Virus record (IMG/VR): IMGVR_UViG_3300047276_000213
Coordinates: 1-42,227 of that record
Reading direction: 5' to 3' (one strand)
Length of the DNA stretch: 42,227 nt
Source of the DNA: a virus
Part shown: piece by piece, positions 1 to 6,379 of the stretch
Layout of the letters: each line of letters opens with the position of its first letter
Position numbering within the stretch: position 1 is the first letter of the stretch
Made by a program: the position numbers and the translations under genes
Notes under the pieces: model-generated
Databases searched by the model: none
Told to the model about the DNA's origin: nothing
What the model saw: the letters and a program-made list of their open reading frames with translations, nothing else

Positions 1-2
1 GT

Positions 3-1313
3 GCAGACCTGATGATTCTTGATGACATCGAAGTGCCTGGTAACTCGATGACCGAGATGATGCGAGAGAAGCTCCTTCAGCTCTGTACAGAAGCGGAGTC
101 CATCCTGACACCCAAGAAGGACAGCCGGATCATGTACCTCGGTACACCGCAGACAACCTTTACCATTTACCGCAAACTAGCGGAACGTAACTACCGACCC
201 TTTGTCTGGCCTGCTCGGTATCCACGTAAAGACAAGCTCAGTCAGTACGAGAACCTTCTAGCCCCACAGATCGTCGAAGACATCGAGATGGGTGCAGAAG
301 AGTGGACACCCACTGACCCTGACCGTTTCCAATCGGATGACCTGTTGGAACGGGAAGCAGCCATGGGTCGAAGCAACTTCATGTTGCAGTTCATGCTTGA
401 TACCACGTTGAGCGATGCAGAGAAATTCCCACTTAAGTTCTCCGATCTCATCATTACCTCCGTTAATCCGACTCAAGCGCCGGATGCTGTTGTGTGGTGC
501 AGTGACCCTCGTAATGTGCTCAAGGATTTGCCTACGGTTGGCTTACCGGGTGATTACTTCTACTCCCCGATGCAACTCCAAGGAGAGTGGGGTCCATACA
601 CAGAGACCATCTGCTCCGTAGACCCCAGTGGTCGTGGTAGTGACGAAACAGCAGCAACCTATATCTCCCAAAAGAATGGCTTTCTCTACGTTCACGAAAT
701 ACGAGCGTATCGCGACGGTTATAGCGACAATACACTTCTTGACATCCTTCGTGGGTGTAAGCGGTACAATGTTACTAAACTCCTTATCGAAACCAACTTC
801 GGTGACGGTATCGTCGCAGAACTGTTCAAAAAACACCTTCAACAAACCAAGCAACCCATAGACGTAGAAGAAGTCAGAGCCAATGTCCGTAAAGAAGACA
901 GGATCATTGATGCTCTAGAACCAGTGATGAACCAACATCGTCTCATTATGGATCGTGGGGTGGTGGAATGGGACTACAGCTCCAATAAAGACGCAGCACC
1001 AGAAGAGCGTCTCCTGTACATGCTCTTCTACCAGATGAGTCGCATGTGCCGGGAGAAAGGCGCTGTTAAACATGACGACAGATTGGACTCCCTAGCTCAA
1101 GGCGTCAAATACTTCACCGATGCCATGTCCATCAGCGCCTACGAAGCCGTTAAAGCCCGTAGACAGGAAGACTGGCAAGACTTGCTTGAGACATTCTTGG
1201 ATGACCCTCAGAGCGCCACAGATCACCTTGTCTTTGGGATGAGCCTAGAGCAACGAAAAGCTGCTAGAGGGGGCGGTAAACGGGGAGGTGTTCCCACTTG
1301 GGTCTCTAAATAA
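3..1313 (+). CDS. terL: Terminase large subunit, 5'-truncated by window edge
   Basis: This is the packaging motor ATPase/nuclease of the T7 gp19 type, which cuts concatemeric DNA and pumps it into the prohead. The reading frame is open to the left edge, so the gene begins outside the window; about 436 codons remain against roughly 580 in T7. The first visible residues, ADLMILDDIE, are the Walker B motif, so the Walker A part is missing. YLGTPQ (about 45 residues on) fits the ATPase coupling motif. The RuvC-like nuclease half follows, with acidic motifs CSVDPSGRG and, near the C-terminus, DDRLDSLAQ. The presumed start of terS is at the other end of the window, which supports a circular map. 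Confidence 0.93.
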   Translation, partial: ADLMILDDIEVPGNSMTEMMREKLLQLCTEAESILTPKKDSRIMYLGTPQTTFTIYRKLAERNYRPFVWPARYPRKDKLSQYENLLAPQIVEDIEMGAEEWTPTDPDRFQSDDLLEREAAMGRSNFMLQFMLDTTLSDAEKFPLKFSDLIITSVNPTQAPDAVVWCSDPRNVLKDLPTVGLPGDYFYSPMQLQGEWGPYTETICSVDPSGRGSDETAATYISQKNGFLYVHEIRAYRDGYSDNTLLDILRGCKRYNVTKLLIETNFGDGIVAELFKKHLQQTKQPIDVEEVRANVRKEDRIIDALEPVMNQHRLIMDRGVVEWDYSSNKDAAPEERLLYMLFYQMSRMCREKGAVKHDDRLDSLAQGVKYFTDAMSISAYEAVKARRQEDWQDLLETFLDDPQSATDHLVFGMSLEQRKAARGGGKRGGVPTWVSK

Positions 1314-1643
1314 GACACAAGCTGTAGCAAGGGGTCTGACCGATGGCGGATTAAAAGCGGGGAAAGGGGGAGTCGTGTCTCACGTAGACGTGATCCCCAA
1401 CTCCCCTCCCTTAATGATGTCCCCGTGAATGGACATCCCTTCACTAATGACACAAAAACAACTAAAGACACAATTTACTGATGTCCTCAGCGAACGAAGT
1501 GAGCGGGTGAATGGACATCTCTAAATAACTACTACTACTTTCTTTTAGAGGAGAAGGAATCTAGATCATCTGAATGGCCTCTTGATTGGCCATCTGAATG
1601 ATACAGGATTCATTTCTTGTAACTTAAACTTCATCAACTACTA
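1314..1643. other. Hairpin-rich gap between terL and thyX
   Basis: No credible gene lies in these 330 bases. Four inverted repeats are visible: GGGGAGT/ACTCCCC at 1367-1373 and 1400-1406; GATGTCC/GGACATC at 1416-1422 and 1431-1437; the same arms again at 1480-1486 and 1512-1518 around an inner CTCA/TGAG stem; and ATGGCC/GGCCAT at 1574-1579 and 1588-1593, extended by ATCAT/ATGAT at 1565-1569 and 1598-1602. Only the third is followed by a loosely T-rich stretch, so none is a classical terminator. In T7-like genomes this interval follows the last late gene and often carries terminators or the packaging end. Confidence 0.6.
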
Positions 1644-2285
1644 ATGCACTCCGTATCACTCATCCACATCACACCTGAAGCAGAGAACCTCATTAGTTAC
1701 ATGGCTAGGGTGTCTAACCCATCTAATCAATCAAACACTGAGACCAGTGCTAAGCTAATTAAATACCTTATTGATCATCAACATTGGTCTCCCTTTGAGA
1801 TGGTCAATATGTGTGTAGAAATCAATACCACTAGATCCATAGCAGCTCAGATCCTTAGGCATAGGAGCTTCTCCTTTCAGGAGTTCAGTCAACGGTATGC
1901 AGATGTAACCACTATTGGTACTCCAATCATCCCAGCACTACGCAAGCAAGACTTCAAGAACAGACAAAATAGCACTGATGACCTGGATACAACAAAAAAA
2001 CAACAGTTCCTTCGTCGTATCCAACAACACTTTGCAGAAGCTGAGGATCTCTACCGTGAGATGGTGTCAGCAGGGGTAGCAAAGGAATGTGCAAGAGATG
2101 TTCTTCCGTTGAGTGCTCCTTCTAGGATTTATATGAATGGGACAGTTAGGTCTTGGTTACATTATTGTGACTTGAGAACTGGGAATGGGACACAGAGAGA
2201 GCATGCTGTTATTGCTGGTCAGGTTCAGGATCTTCTTTATCAGTATCTTCCTAGTGTTTGTGAGGCGATGTGGGGTAGGGATTAG
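1644..2285 (+). CDS. thyX: FAD-dependent thymidylate synthase ThyX
   Basis: ThyX makes dTMP from dUMP using methylenetetrahydrofolate and FAD/NADPH, acting as a tetramer in the cytoplasm. The protein is 213 residues, normal for the family. The diagnostic RHRx7S signature is present at residues 72-82 (RHRSFSFQEFS) and is followed by QRY. The C-terminal substrate region SAPSRIYMNGTVRSW is also intact. The gene stands alone downstream of terL and before the long non-coding region, so it may be transcribed with the late genes or from its own promoter. It complements the phage ribonucleotide reductase, supplying thymidine nucleotides from degraded host DNA. ThyX is common in cyanobacteria and cyanophages. 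Confidence 0.95.
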   Translation: MHSVSLIHITPEAENLISYMARVSNPSNQSNTETSAKLIKYLIDHQHWSPFEMVNMCVEINTTRSIAAQILRHRSFSFQEFSQRYADVTTIGTPIIPALRKQDFKNRQNSTDDLDTTKKQQFLRRIQQHFAEAEDLYREMVSAGVAKECARDVLPLSAPSRIYMNGTVRSWLHYCDLRTGNGTQREHAVIAGQVQDLLYQYLPSVCEAMWGRD

Positions 2286-2888
2286 ATGATCGTTAGAGGC
2301 ATCTAGAAGGCCCTAGAAGGCGTGTGTAAGTGTTGTTGCGTGTGTTTGTACGCTTAACTCATTTAACACGTCTTCCTGGGGCTTGTAGAGGGATCTTAGA
2401 TTTATAACAAAAATTTCTTAAGTCAATACGCTAGGGCAGGGGCGCAGTTCTACCCCCATGGCCCCTCTTTGGTCTGGAAATGGCCGCGCTAGTTACGTTA
2501 TCTAGTCGATACCACTAGGGTTTGGGCTCTGGTGGCCACTATATATAGGCGCTTTGCCTTATTGCGAACGCTTCTCAATAGGCTTCGATCTGGTGTGATC
2601 TGTGCGCGATAGTGTGCCAACTGCCAAACCGTCACACAACCTGTGCACAAGTGCCACGATCCTGCTGTAGGTTGCATGCAACGGGATGAGACCGGAACGC
2701 CACCGGACAGACTCAAACCGTTAGGGGGCATCGATGCCACCGCTTCAAACCTCAGAACCTAGACAATCAAAGAACCGCGAGCAAGCCAATTAGGGCAATG
2801 CCGCGTTGCAACCTATCGGGCGGGATCCTAGGTGCAACGGTTAGGGCATCCTCAACGGGCCTCGCCTTGCTGCCACTCACAACCTAAT

Positions 2889-2938
2889 GGCCAGCACTCT
2901 AGTAGCGCGACGCTATGGGATCGACTCCCTGCCTGGCC
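2889..2938 (+). other. tRNA-mimic-like branched fold
   Basis: An outer stem GGCCAG/CTGGCC (2889-2894 with 2933-2938) encloses two small hairpins: TAGCG-CGA-CGCTA (2903-2915) and GGG-ATCGACT-CCC (2917-2929). The second resembles a tRNA T-arm with a seven-base loop. It is too short for a tRNA and lacks D and anticodon arms. It could be a tRNA remnant or a processing signal in the leader of the early transcript. Confidence 0.35.
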
Positions 2939-2940
2939 TA

Positions 2941-2959
2941 TTCTCTCATCGTGAGAGAA
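2941..2959. promoter_or_regulatory. Perfect 8-bp inverted repeat before first early gene
   Basis: TTCTCTCA and TGAGAGAA are perfect complements around a three-base TCG centre. It lies 40 bases before the first early start codon and four bases before the first copy of the CCACTNGTCA element. It could be an operator for a phage or host repressor, or an RNA hairpin protecting the early message. No T-run follows, so it is not a standard terminator. Confidence 0.45.
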
Positions 2960-2962
2960 CCT

Positions 2963-2975
2963 TTCCACTAGTCAA
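2963..2975 (+). promoter_or_regulatory. Early leader element, copy 1 (CCACTNGTCA)
   Basis: TTCCACTAGTCAA sits 24 bases before the start codon at 2999. The core CCACTNGTCA recurs at 3158, 3623, 6396 and 7831, each time shortly before a plausible start codon. Function unknown; promoter, operator or translation leader are all possible. Confidence 0.5.
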
Positions 2976-2998
2976 CAACAACAGGGACGCACCTAGCT

Positions 2999-3151
2999 AT
3001 GGCATTCACTGCACTTTATTCTGACGGCTACAAGCGCACAATTGCCGGGCCAATTCATTCAATTGAAGTGGCAATTCAATACGCTCAACGTCTTGAGGCA
3101 TGGTTCAACAATCCAGAGCGTAAGCTTGTTTCTGTTGAGCCTAAGCAGTAA
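2999..3151 (+). CDS. Small early protein of unknown function (50 aa)
   Basis: A 50-codon frame starts MAFTALYSDG and ends with the basic, polar tail RKLVSVEPKQ. No family is recognised. The start is supported by a GGGA-containing leader (ACAGGGACGC, 2981-2990), which also precedes the gene at 4458. It is the first gene after the long non-coding region, the position of T7 class I early genes that remodel host metabolism. Its brevity, its position and the conserved leader argue that it is real; there is no sequence evidence for what it does. Confidence 0.55.
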   Translation: MAFTALYSDGYKRTIAGPIHSIEVAIQYAQRLEAWFNNPERKLVSVEPKQ

Positions 3152-3157
3152 TAACAC

Positions 3158-3170
3158 ATCCACTAGTCAC
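3158..3170 (+). promoter_or_regulatory. Early leader element, copy 2
   Basis: ATCCACTAGTCAC shares ten consecutive core bases with copy 1. It is followed directly by AAGGAG and then the ATG at 3184, so the element abuts the ribosome binding site. Confidence 0.5.
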
Positions 3171-3183
3171 AAGGAGACACACA

Positions 3184-3363
3184 ATGTTCCGCATCATCCA
3201 AACAGTTCACCACGACAACGGAAACAAACCAGTTCGTTATTGGTACACATCAACTGACACACAAGCTGAGGCTACTGCTATTGCTGATCGATTGAATGAC
3301 CGTAACAAGTTCGCTATCGATGATCCTCGATTGATTCTTGTTACCTACCACGTCGAACAGTAA
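3184..3363 (+). CDS. Small early protein of unknown function (59 aa)
   Basis: This 59-codon frame begins MFRIIQTVHHDNG and has a strong AAGGAG ribosome binding site about eight bases upstream. The middle holds an alanine-rich, probably helical segment (QAEATAIADRLNDRN) flanked by likely beta strands, a compact alpha/beta pattern typical of small phage inhibitors. No catalytic motif or membrane segment is seen and I do not recognise the family. It lies 32 bases after the previous gene and 25 before the next, in an apparent early operon. Confidence 0.6.
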   Translation: MFRIIQTVHHDNGNKPVRYWYTSTDTQAEATAIADRLNDRNKFAIDDPRLILVTYHVEQ

Positions 3364-3388
3364 CCCATCCACACATCAAACAAACATC

Positions 3389-3610
3389 ATGGAATCACTC
3401 AGCCTGCGCTTCACACTTGATCGATGCGCTGATATTGAGGACTTACTTGAATCTGATTCAATTGATTCAGTGCAAAGTCTTGATGATACTTTTGTTGTTA
3501 TTGTCACGGACGTAGATGAAACTCTTGTTGAATCACTTAACCCCGATGAATTGGCAGAATTCTACGGTATTGATTCAGAGTTTCTAATTGCTGTTGAAGT
3601 TGAAGATTGA
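3389..3610 (+). CDS. Acidic early protein of unknown function (73 aa)
   Basis: From the ATG at 3389 the protein is 73 residues and strikingly acidic: runs such as DIEDLLESDSIDS and DELAEFYGIDSEF give it a strong negative charge. It lacks cysteines apart from one near the N-terminus (DRCADIED) and has no membrane segment. Small acidic phage early proteins often mimic DNA or bind host polymerase or nucleases, but that is inference from charge alone. The leader carries a degenerate copy of the recurrent early element (ATCCACACATCAA) but no clear Shine-Dalgarno sequence. A longer frame starting with TTG at 3338 would overlap the previous gene and is less likely. Confidence 0.6.
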   Translation: MESLSLRFTLDRCADIEDLLESDSIDSVQSLDDTFVVIVTDVDETLVESLNPDELAEFYGIDSEFLIAVEVED

Positions 3611-3622
3611 TTCAACCAACCA

Positions 3623-3635
3623 ATCCACTTGTCAA
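3623..3635 (+). promoter_or_regulatory. Early leader element, copy 3
   Basis: ATCCACTTGTCAA lies 19 bases before the ATG at 3655 and is followed by CAAGGAG. It starts 13 bases after the stop of the acidic gene. Confidence 0.5.
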
Positions 3636-3654
3636 ACAAACAAGGAGTCCACCA

Positions 3655-4368
3655 ATGACTAAACCCAAAGGCTTCATCATCGACCGTGGTCTATCACCTA
3701 TCGACGGTCAACCTTACGTTGCTATTCTCACCCTTGAAAGCAACAATAGAAAGACTGGTAACATGGCACAAGTTTGGATCTTGTGTGAAGATATTAACCC
3801 TGTGGAAGCTGTCAAGACTGGCAAGGATGTCACGATCTGCGGCAATTGTCCACACCGTAAGCAGCAAGATGGCAGCCGCTCTTGTTATGTGAACGTAGGC
3901 CAGGGACCGAATAGTATTTGGAAGGCATACAAACGTGGATCTTATATTGACGCTACATCATGGGATCTCAAACAGTATGCACGCATTGTTGGCAACAAAC
4001 GAATTCGCTGGGGTGCCTATGGTGACCCGAGTGTGATTAAACCTGGCATTGTGAATGCTTTGTCTGCCTATTGTCAGGGACACACCGGCTACACTCACCA
4101 ATGGCGCAGTGAGTTTGCACAAGTATTTAAGGGTATCTTTCAAGCCTCATGCGATGGCTTCCAAGACTACCTAGACGCTACTGCTCACGGCTGGAAAACA
4201 TTCACTGTTGTCCACAAGAACGCAACACCAAACTATGCAAAACAATGCCCCGCAACTGTTGAGAATAGTGCTGCCCAGTGTGCAACTTGCAAGTTGTGCG
4301 ATGGTGCTCGGGTTGATGTGTTTGTCCACGCTCATGGTACTGGTGCCAAGTATGTAACTGTTGCTTAA
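3655..4368 (+). CDS. Cysteine-rich conserved phage protein, unknown function
   Basis: The 237-residue product starts at ATG 3655, which has AAGGAG upstream. Ten cysteines are present, six of them in two clusters: ICGNCPHR (C62, C65) with C77 shortly after, and C198 followed by C209-x2-C212-x2-C215. That arrangement suggests a zinc site or iron-sulfur cluster. Between them are SCYVNVGQGP (76-85) and KRIRWGAYGDP (115-125), which I recall as conserved in a phage family annotated only as a domain of unknown function. It is the largest early gene and ends just before a terminator. No enzymatic role can be assigned from sequence alone. Confidence 0.75.
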   Translation: MTKPKGFIIDRGLSPIDGQPYVAILTLESNNRKTGNMAQVWILCEDINPVEAVKTGKDVTICGNCPHRKQQDGSRSCYVNVGQGPNSIWKAYKRGSYIDATSWDLKQYARIVGNKRIRWGAYGDPSVIKPGIVNALSAYCQGHTGYTHQWRSEFAQVFKGIFQASCDGFQDYLDATAHGWKTFTVVHKNATPNYAKQCPATVENSAAQCATCKLCDGARVDVFVHAHGTGAKYVTVA

Positions 4369-4389
4369 ACCTATCCACTAAGCAAAGCA

Positions 4390-4415
4390 AAGGGGTCACA
4401 CTGCCCCTTCTTTTT
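4390..4415 (+). terminator. Rho-independent terminator
   Basis: AAGGGG (4390-4395) and CCCCTT (4404-4409) form a six-base-pair stem with an eight-base loop, followed by CTTTTT. It starts 22 bases after the cysteine-rich gene and would end the first early transcript. Confidence 0.8.
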
Positions 4416-4457
4416 GTGCCCACCAAATTCGTTACGACATCACAGGGACGCACCCAA

Positions 4458-4808
4458 ATGTTTGAACCTTCACGCTTTGAGATTCTTTTGCGTACACAGC
4501 GACTCATCCACATGGGTGAATGGCTAGAACGTAATGAATCAATCTTTGCAGCCTTAATCGAAGGTCTTTCAGATGCAGTAGACCTCCATCTTATGGATGA
4601 AGAGATTGACACATGGGTCGCTGATGAATTCCACCAACTATCAAGCGCCCTTTCTTCGTGCATCCGCAACCTTACTGATTACAAGGATTCACTCACCAAG
4701 ACAGAGCACAACTACAAGCTCATTCTCAATTATCCAAGACACCCGCACGTCAAAAAGCCCACCGTCATTCTTGACGAACAGCAATCCCAAGAATCCACCA
4801 AATCATGA
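4458..4808 (+). CDS. Early protein of unknown function (116 aa)
   Basis: The frame from ATG 4458 encodes 116 residues. It is largely helical in appearance (RFEILLRTQRLIHMGEWLER; EIDTWVADEFHQLSSALSSC) with a polar, proline-containing tail, and has no membrane segment or known catalytic motif. The leader ACAGGGACGC at 4442-4451 is identical to that before the gene at 2999, which decides this start over a GTG at 4416 lying in the terminator T-run. Its stop overlaps the start of the next gene by four bases. Function unknown. Confidence 0.65.
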   Translation: MFEPSRFEILLRTQRLIHMGEWLERNESIFAALIEGLSDAVDLHLMDEEIDTWVADEFHQLSSALSSCIRNLTDYKDSLTKTEHNYKLILNYPRHPHVKKPTVILDEQQSQESTKS

Positions 4809-4957
4809 CCTTCTTCAAACAAAAGAACACAGTCAGAATCACCATCACGATCCCTGGATACATCCATGATCGCATGATTGCTGTCTCTAACGATCAGGGA
4901 CGCAGCATCTCTAATCTTTGTGCCTTCATCTTGGAAAACCATCTCAAGGACTCATGA
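4805..4957 (+). CDS. Ribbon-helix-helix (CopG/Arc-like) DNA-binding protein
   Basis: This 50-residue protein has the layout of a ribbon-helix-helix repressor: a beta strand of alternating residues (NTVRITITIP, 8-17), a first helix (IHDRMIAVSND) and, after a Gly-Arg-Ser turn, a second helix ISNLCAFILENHL. Dimers of such proteins insert the strand in the DNA major groove. The start overlaps the previous stop (ATGA) and its own stop overlaps the next gene. In a phage with an integrase it could control early or lysogeny-type promoters, or regulate its own operon; the repeated elements and palindromes nearby are candidate targets. The family call is by pattern only. Confidence 0.7.
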   Translation: MTFFKQKNTVRITITIPGYIHDRMIAVSNDQGRSISNLCAFILENHLKDS

Positions 4958-5103
4958 ACAAAACACACATCATCATTGAAACCGCAGCCTTCTTTCTGTT
5001 CTCGGTGTTGATCTCATCGATGACCGTCTTAGGTGCTCTGGGTGTTGATCCCTTTGTTGCCACTGAAACCACCTACCAACACCGGGAGGCACAGCAGCGA
5101 TGA
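4954..5103 (+). CDS. Small single-span membrane protein (49 aa)
   Basis: The protein has one clear hydrophobic segment, roughly residues 10-31 (AAFFLFSVLISSMTVLGALG), after a short polar N-terminus and before a polar C-terminal tail of about 18 residues. Start and stop both overlap neighbours by four bases, so it is translationally coupled in the cluster. It might act on the host membrane early in infection, for example in superinfection exclusion, but nothing identifies a function. An upstream extension exists in the same frame but would run into the preceding gene. Confidence 0.6.
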   Translation: MNKTHIIIETAAFFLFSVLISSMTVLGALGVDPFVATETTYQHREAQQR

Positions 5104-5306
5104 ATGGATGGGTCGCCACGTTTGGGATCAAACAACCCCAAGGAGGTTGGCTGGTTACTGAGCAAACCATTGTAGAAGCTGTTGACTATCCATCAGCTTT
5201 TAAATGTGGCATTGCCTTGTGTCCACGAGGTGAGTCAGTCATGGATGTACAACTCATCCCTGAAGATAAAGATCCGCTTGACTATGACGCCATTGATGTT
5301 ATCTAA
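5100..5306 (+). CDS. Small early protein of unknown function (68 aa)
   Basis: The 68-residue product has an N-terminal stretch suggestive of beta structure (MNGWVATFGIKQPQGGWLVTE), two cysteines (FKCGIALCPRGE) and an acidic tail ending DPLDYDAIDVI. No family is recognised. The ATG overlaps the stop of the membrane-protein gene by four bases and the next gene overlaps its end by eleven, consistent with a tightly coupled early operon. Confidence 0.55.
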   Translation: MNGWVATFGIKQPQGGWLVTEQTIVEAVDYPSAFKCGIALCPRGESVMDVQLIPEDKDPLDYDAIDVI

Positions 5307-5451
5307 CAAGCACGCTTATGTCATCCTCGATATGTGGATGCACATCGTCGCGATCTTCTACGACAACAAAAAGGCTCTGGCCTACGCAGAAGTCTTAAGA
5401 CGAGAGGCACCTGATTCTATGTTCACCGTAGAAGAACACCCAATCATCTAA
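5296..5451 (+). CDS. Small conserved-looking cyanophage protein (51 aa)
   Basis: From ATG 5296 the 51-residue protein reads as a compact alpha/beta fold: strands YVILDMWMHIVAIFYD, a helix KKALAYAEVLRREAP, then a strand FTVEEHPII. This strand-helix-strand pattern recurs in tiny cyanophage early proteins, but I cannot name a family. The start overlaps the preceding gene by eleven bases; there is no strong Shine-Dalgarno sequence, so translation probably relies on coupling. A downstream ATG in the same frame is possible. GGGC followed by six T lies just after the stop and may be a weak terminator. Confidence 0.5.
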   Translation: MLSNKHAYVILDMWMHIVAIFYDNKKALAYAEVLRREAPDSMFTVEEHPII

Positions 5452-5521
5452 TGGTCGGGCTTTTTTCTATCTTTTATCCGCCTACCAGAGAATAACAACA
5501 ATGCCTGTGGCCTCAAAACTA

Positions 5522-5563
5522 CAGGGACGCTCACCACCTAAGTGGTAAGTGGGTGCGTCTCTG
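5522..5563 (+). promoter_or_regulatory. Long imperfect hairpin in intergenic gap
   Basis: CAGGGACGC (5522-5530) pairs with GCGTCTCTG (5555-5563) through eight Watson-Crick pairs and one G-U pair; inside, ACCAC (5533-5537) pairs with GTGGT (5542-5546). The left arm is the same ACAGGGACGC word that precedes the genes at 2999 and 4458, but here it is sequestered in a stem. It lies 42 bases before the next ATG and could regulate it. Confidence 0.5.
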
Positions 5564-5604
5564 CTTTCCACTGGATCGCAAGATCTAGTCAACTGTTCCT
5601 ATTG

Positions 5605-5787
5605 ATGTCTTCAATCAATGAGCTAACTCTTCTTGATGCACTGCTGCTGATGTGTGAGCACTATCAACAGTTGCTAGCACAAGATCCTTTGGATCCATCA
5701 CTCATGGATGCACTCAACTGTATCCATGACTGCGAACAACGACAGATGAGGCTGACACATGGCAAGGAAAGATCCATTTCCCAATGA
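5605..5787 (+). CDS. Small early protein of unknown function (60 aa)
   Basis: This 60-residue protein is mostly helical in appearance: NELTLLDALLLMCEHYQQLL, a short proline/aspartate break (DPLDPSLMD), then ALNCIHDCEQRQMRL and a basic tail. It has three cysteines and no membrane segment. The ATG at 5605 is chosen because upstream GTG starts fall inside the hairpin at 5522-5563. Its last 29 bases overlap the next gene. No function can be assigned. Confidence 0.5.
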   Translation: MSSINELTLLDALLLMCEHYQQLLAQDPLDPSLMDALNCIHDCEQRQMRLTHGKERSISQ

Positions 5788-6055
5788 ATGGGAGGAAGTT
5801 CACAATCTCAAGGACGCTGACATCGAAACAGCTACGGCAGAAGAGGTGCTGGAAGAAGTCATGACTTGGCATCTACCCGAACCTTACTGCGCTGTCATTC
5901 GTGTTTACGACCGCAAAGAAAACAAGCTGCGTGAGTATGCATACAAGATGGAATCCAAAGCCCATCAACGTATTAAGGACGCAGCCTCTTCTGATGATGA
6001 GGTGACCATCCTAACCAATTCATTGATTGGTACAGTTAACTATTTACCTGAATGA
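5759..6055 (+). CDS. Early protein of unknown function (98 aa)
   Basis: The 98-residue protein is acidic in its first half (residues 8-40, rich in E and D, including ETATAEEVLEEV), with a central strand pattern CAVIRVYDRKENKLREYAY and a C-terminal helix KAHQRIKDAASSDDE. No known domain is recognised. Its start lies within the end of the previous gene and its stop overlaps the next start by four bases, indicating coupled translation in the early cluster. Confidence 0.55.
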   Translation: MARKDPFPNEWEEVHNLKDADIETATAEEVLEEVMTWHLPEPYCAVIRVYDRKENKLREYAYKMESKAHQRIKDAASSDDEVTILTNSLIGTVNYLPE

Positions 6056-6198
6056 CTGATCTTCTCCAACTTCCTGGTGAGCCTGCATTCAAGGGTTCAC
6101 AGTTTACAGCCCAAGAGTACAGCGATGCGTGGGGCGATGACTGGCACACCGTCTTTATGCAAATCTTGCATCCTGAGGATACCGAGTTGCCAGACTAG
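6052..6198 (+). CDS. Small acidic protein of unknown function (48 aa)
   Basis: The frame encodes 48 residues beginning MTDLLQLPGEPAFKGSQ, with an acidic, aromatic middle (QEYSDAWGDDWHTVF) and an acidic end. The ATG overlaps the previous stop (ATGA), the arrangement used throughout this cluster, which is the main support. Function unknown. It is the last gene before a 180-base gap in which I see no convincing feature. Confidence 0.5.
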   Translation: MTDLLQLPGEPAFKGSQFTAQEYSDAWGDDWHTVFMQILHPEDTELPD

Positions 6199-6379
6199 TA
6201 ACAACGTACTATCCTAGACCCCTGCTCCTTCTGCTCTATGACTTTATTCGACCTCTTTGGTTTATATGTTGGCTGGGATCCTTGTGGTGCAGCATGGTCG
6301 ACTCATATCTACAGCAGATCTATACAAATTCAAGCCGGAAGGCTGTTGCTAGGATGCGACTGGTTCTTCAAGCCTCCTC

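Larger units (their letters stand above)
2286..2998. other. Long non-coding, palindrome-rich region (candidate genome end / early control region)
   Basis: About 710 bases hold no gene with supportable coding signal. Perfect short palindromes are clustered: CTATATATAG near 2533, GTTGCATGCAAC at 2671-2682, GGCATCGATGCC at 2727-2738, plus TGTGCACA and GTTGCAAC. AGGGGC/GCCCCT can pair at 2438-2443 and 2461-2466. A TTAGGGCA-like word recurs (near 2431, 2721, 2790 and 2840). In T7-like phages the interval between the last late gene and the first early gene carries the terminal direct repeat and host-polymerase promoters, so this is the best place for both. I cannot define the repeat ends or a convincing sigma-70 promoter by eye. 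Confidence 0.55.

Noticed and set aside
1223-1471. 82-codon minus-strand frame at the end of terL
   Set aside because: It runs through the hairpin-rich gap and opposite terL, with no motif or start signal.
2498-2740. 80-codon minus-strand frame in the long non-coding region
   Set aside because: It is crossed by palindromes, has no leader, and its translation looks random.
3338-3388. TTG-initiated extension of the acidic early gene
   Set aside because: It would overlap the previous gene, and the extra residues look like translated leader sequence.
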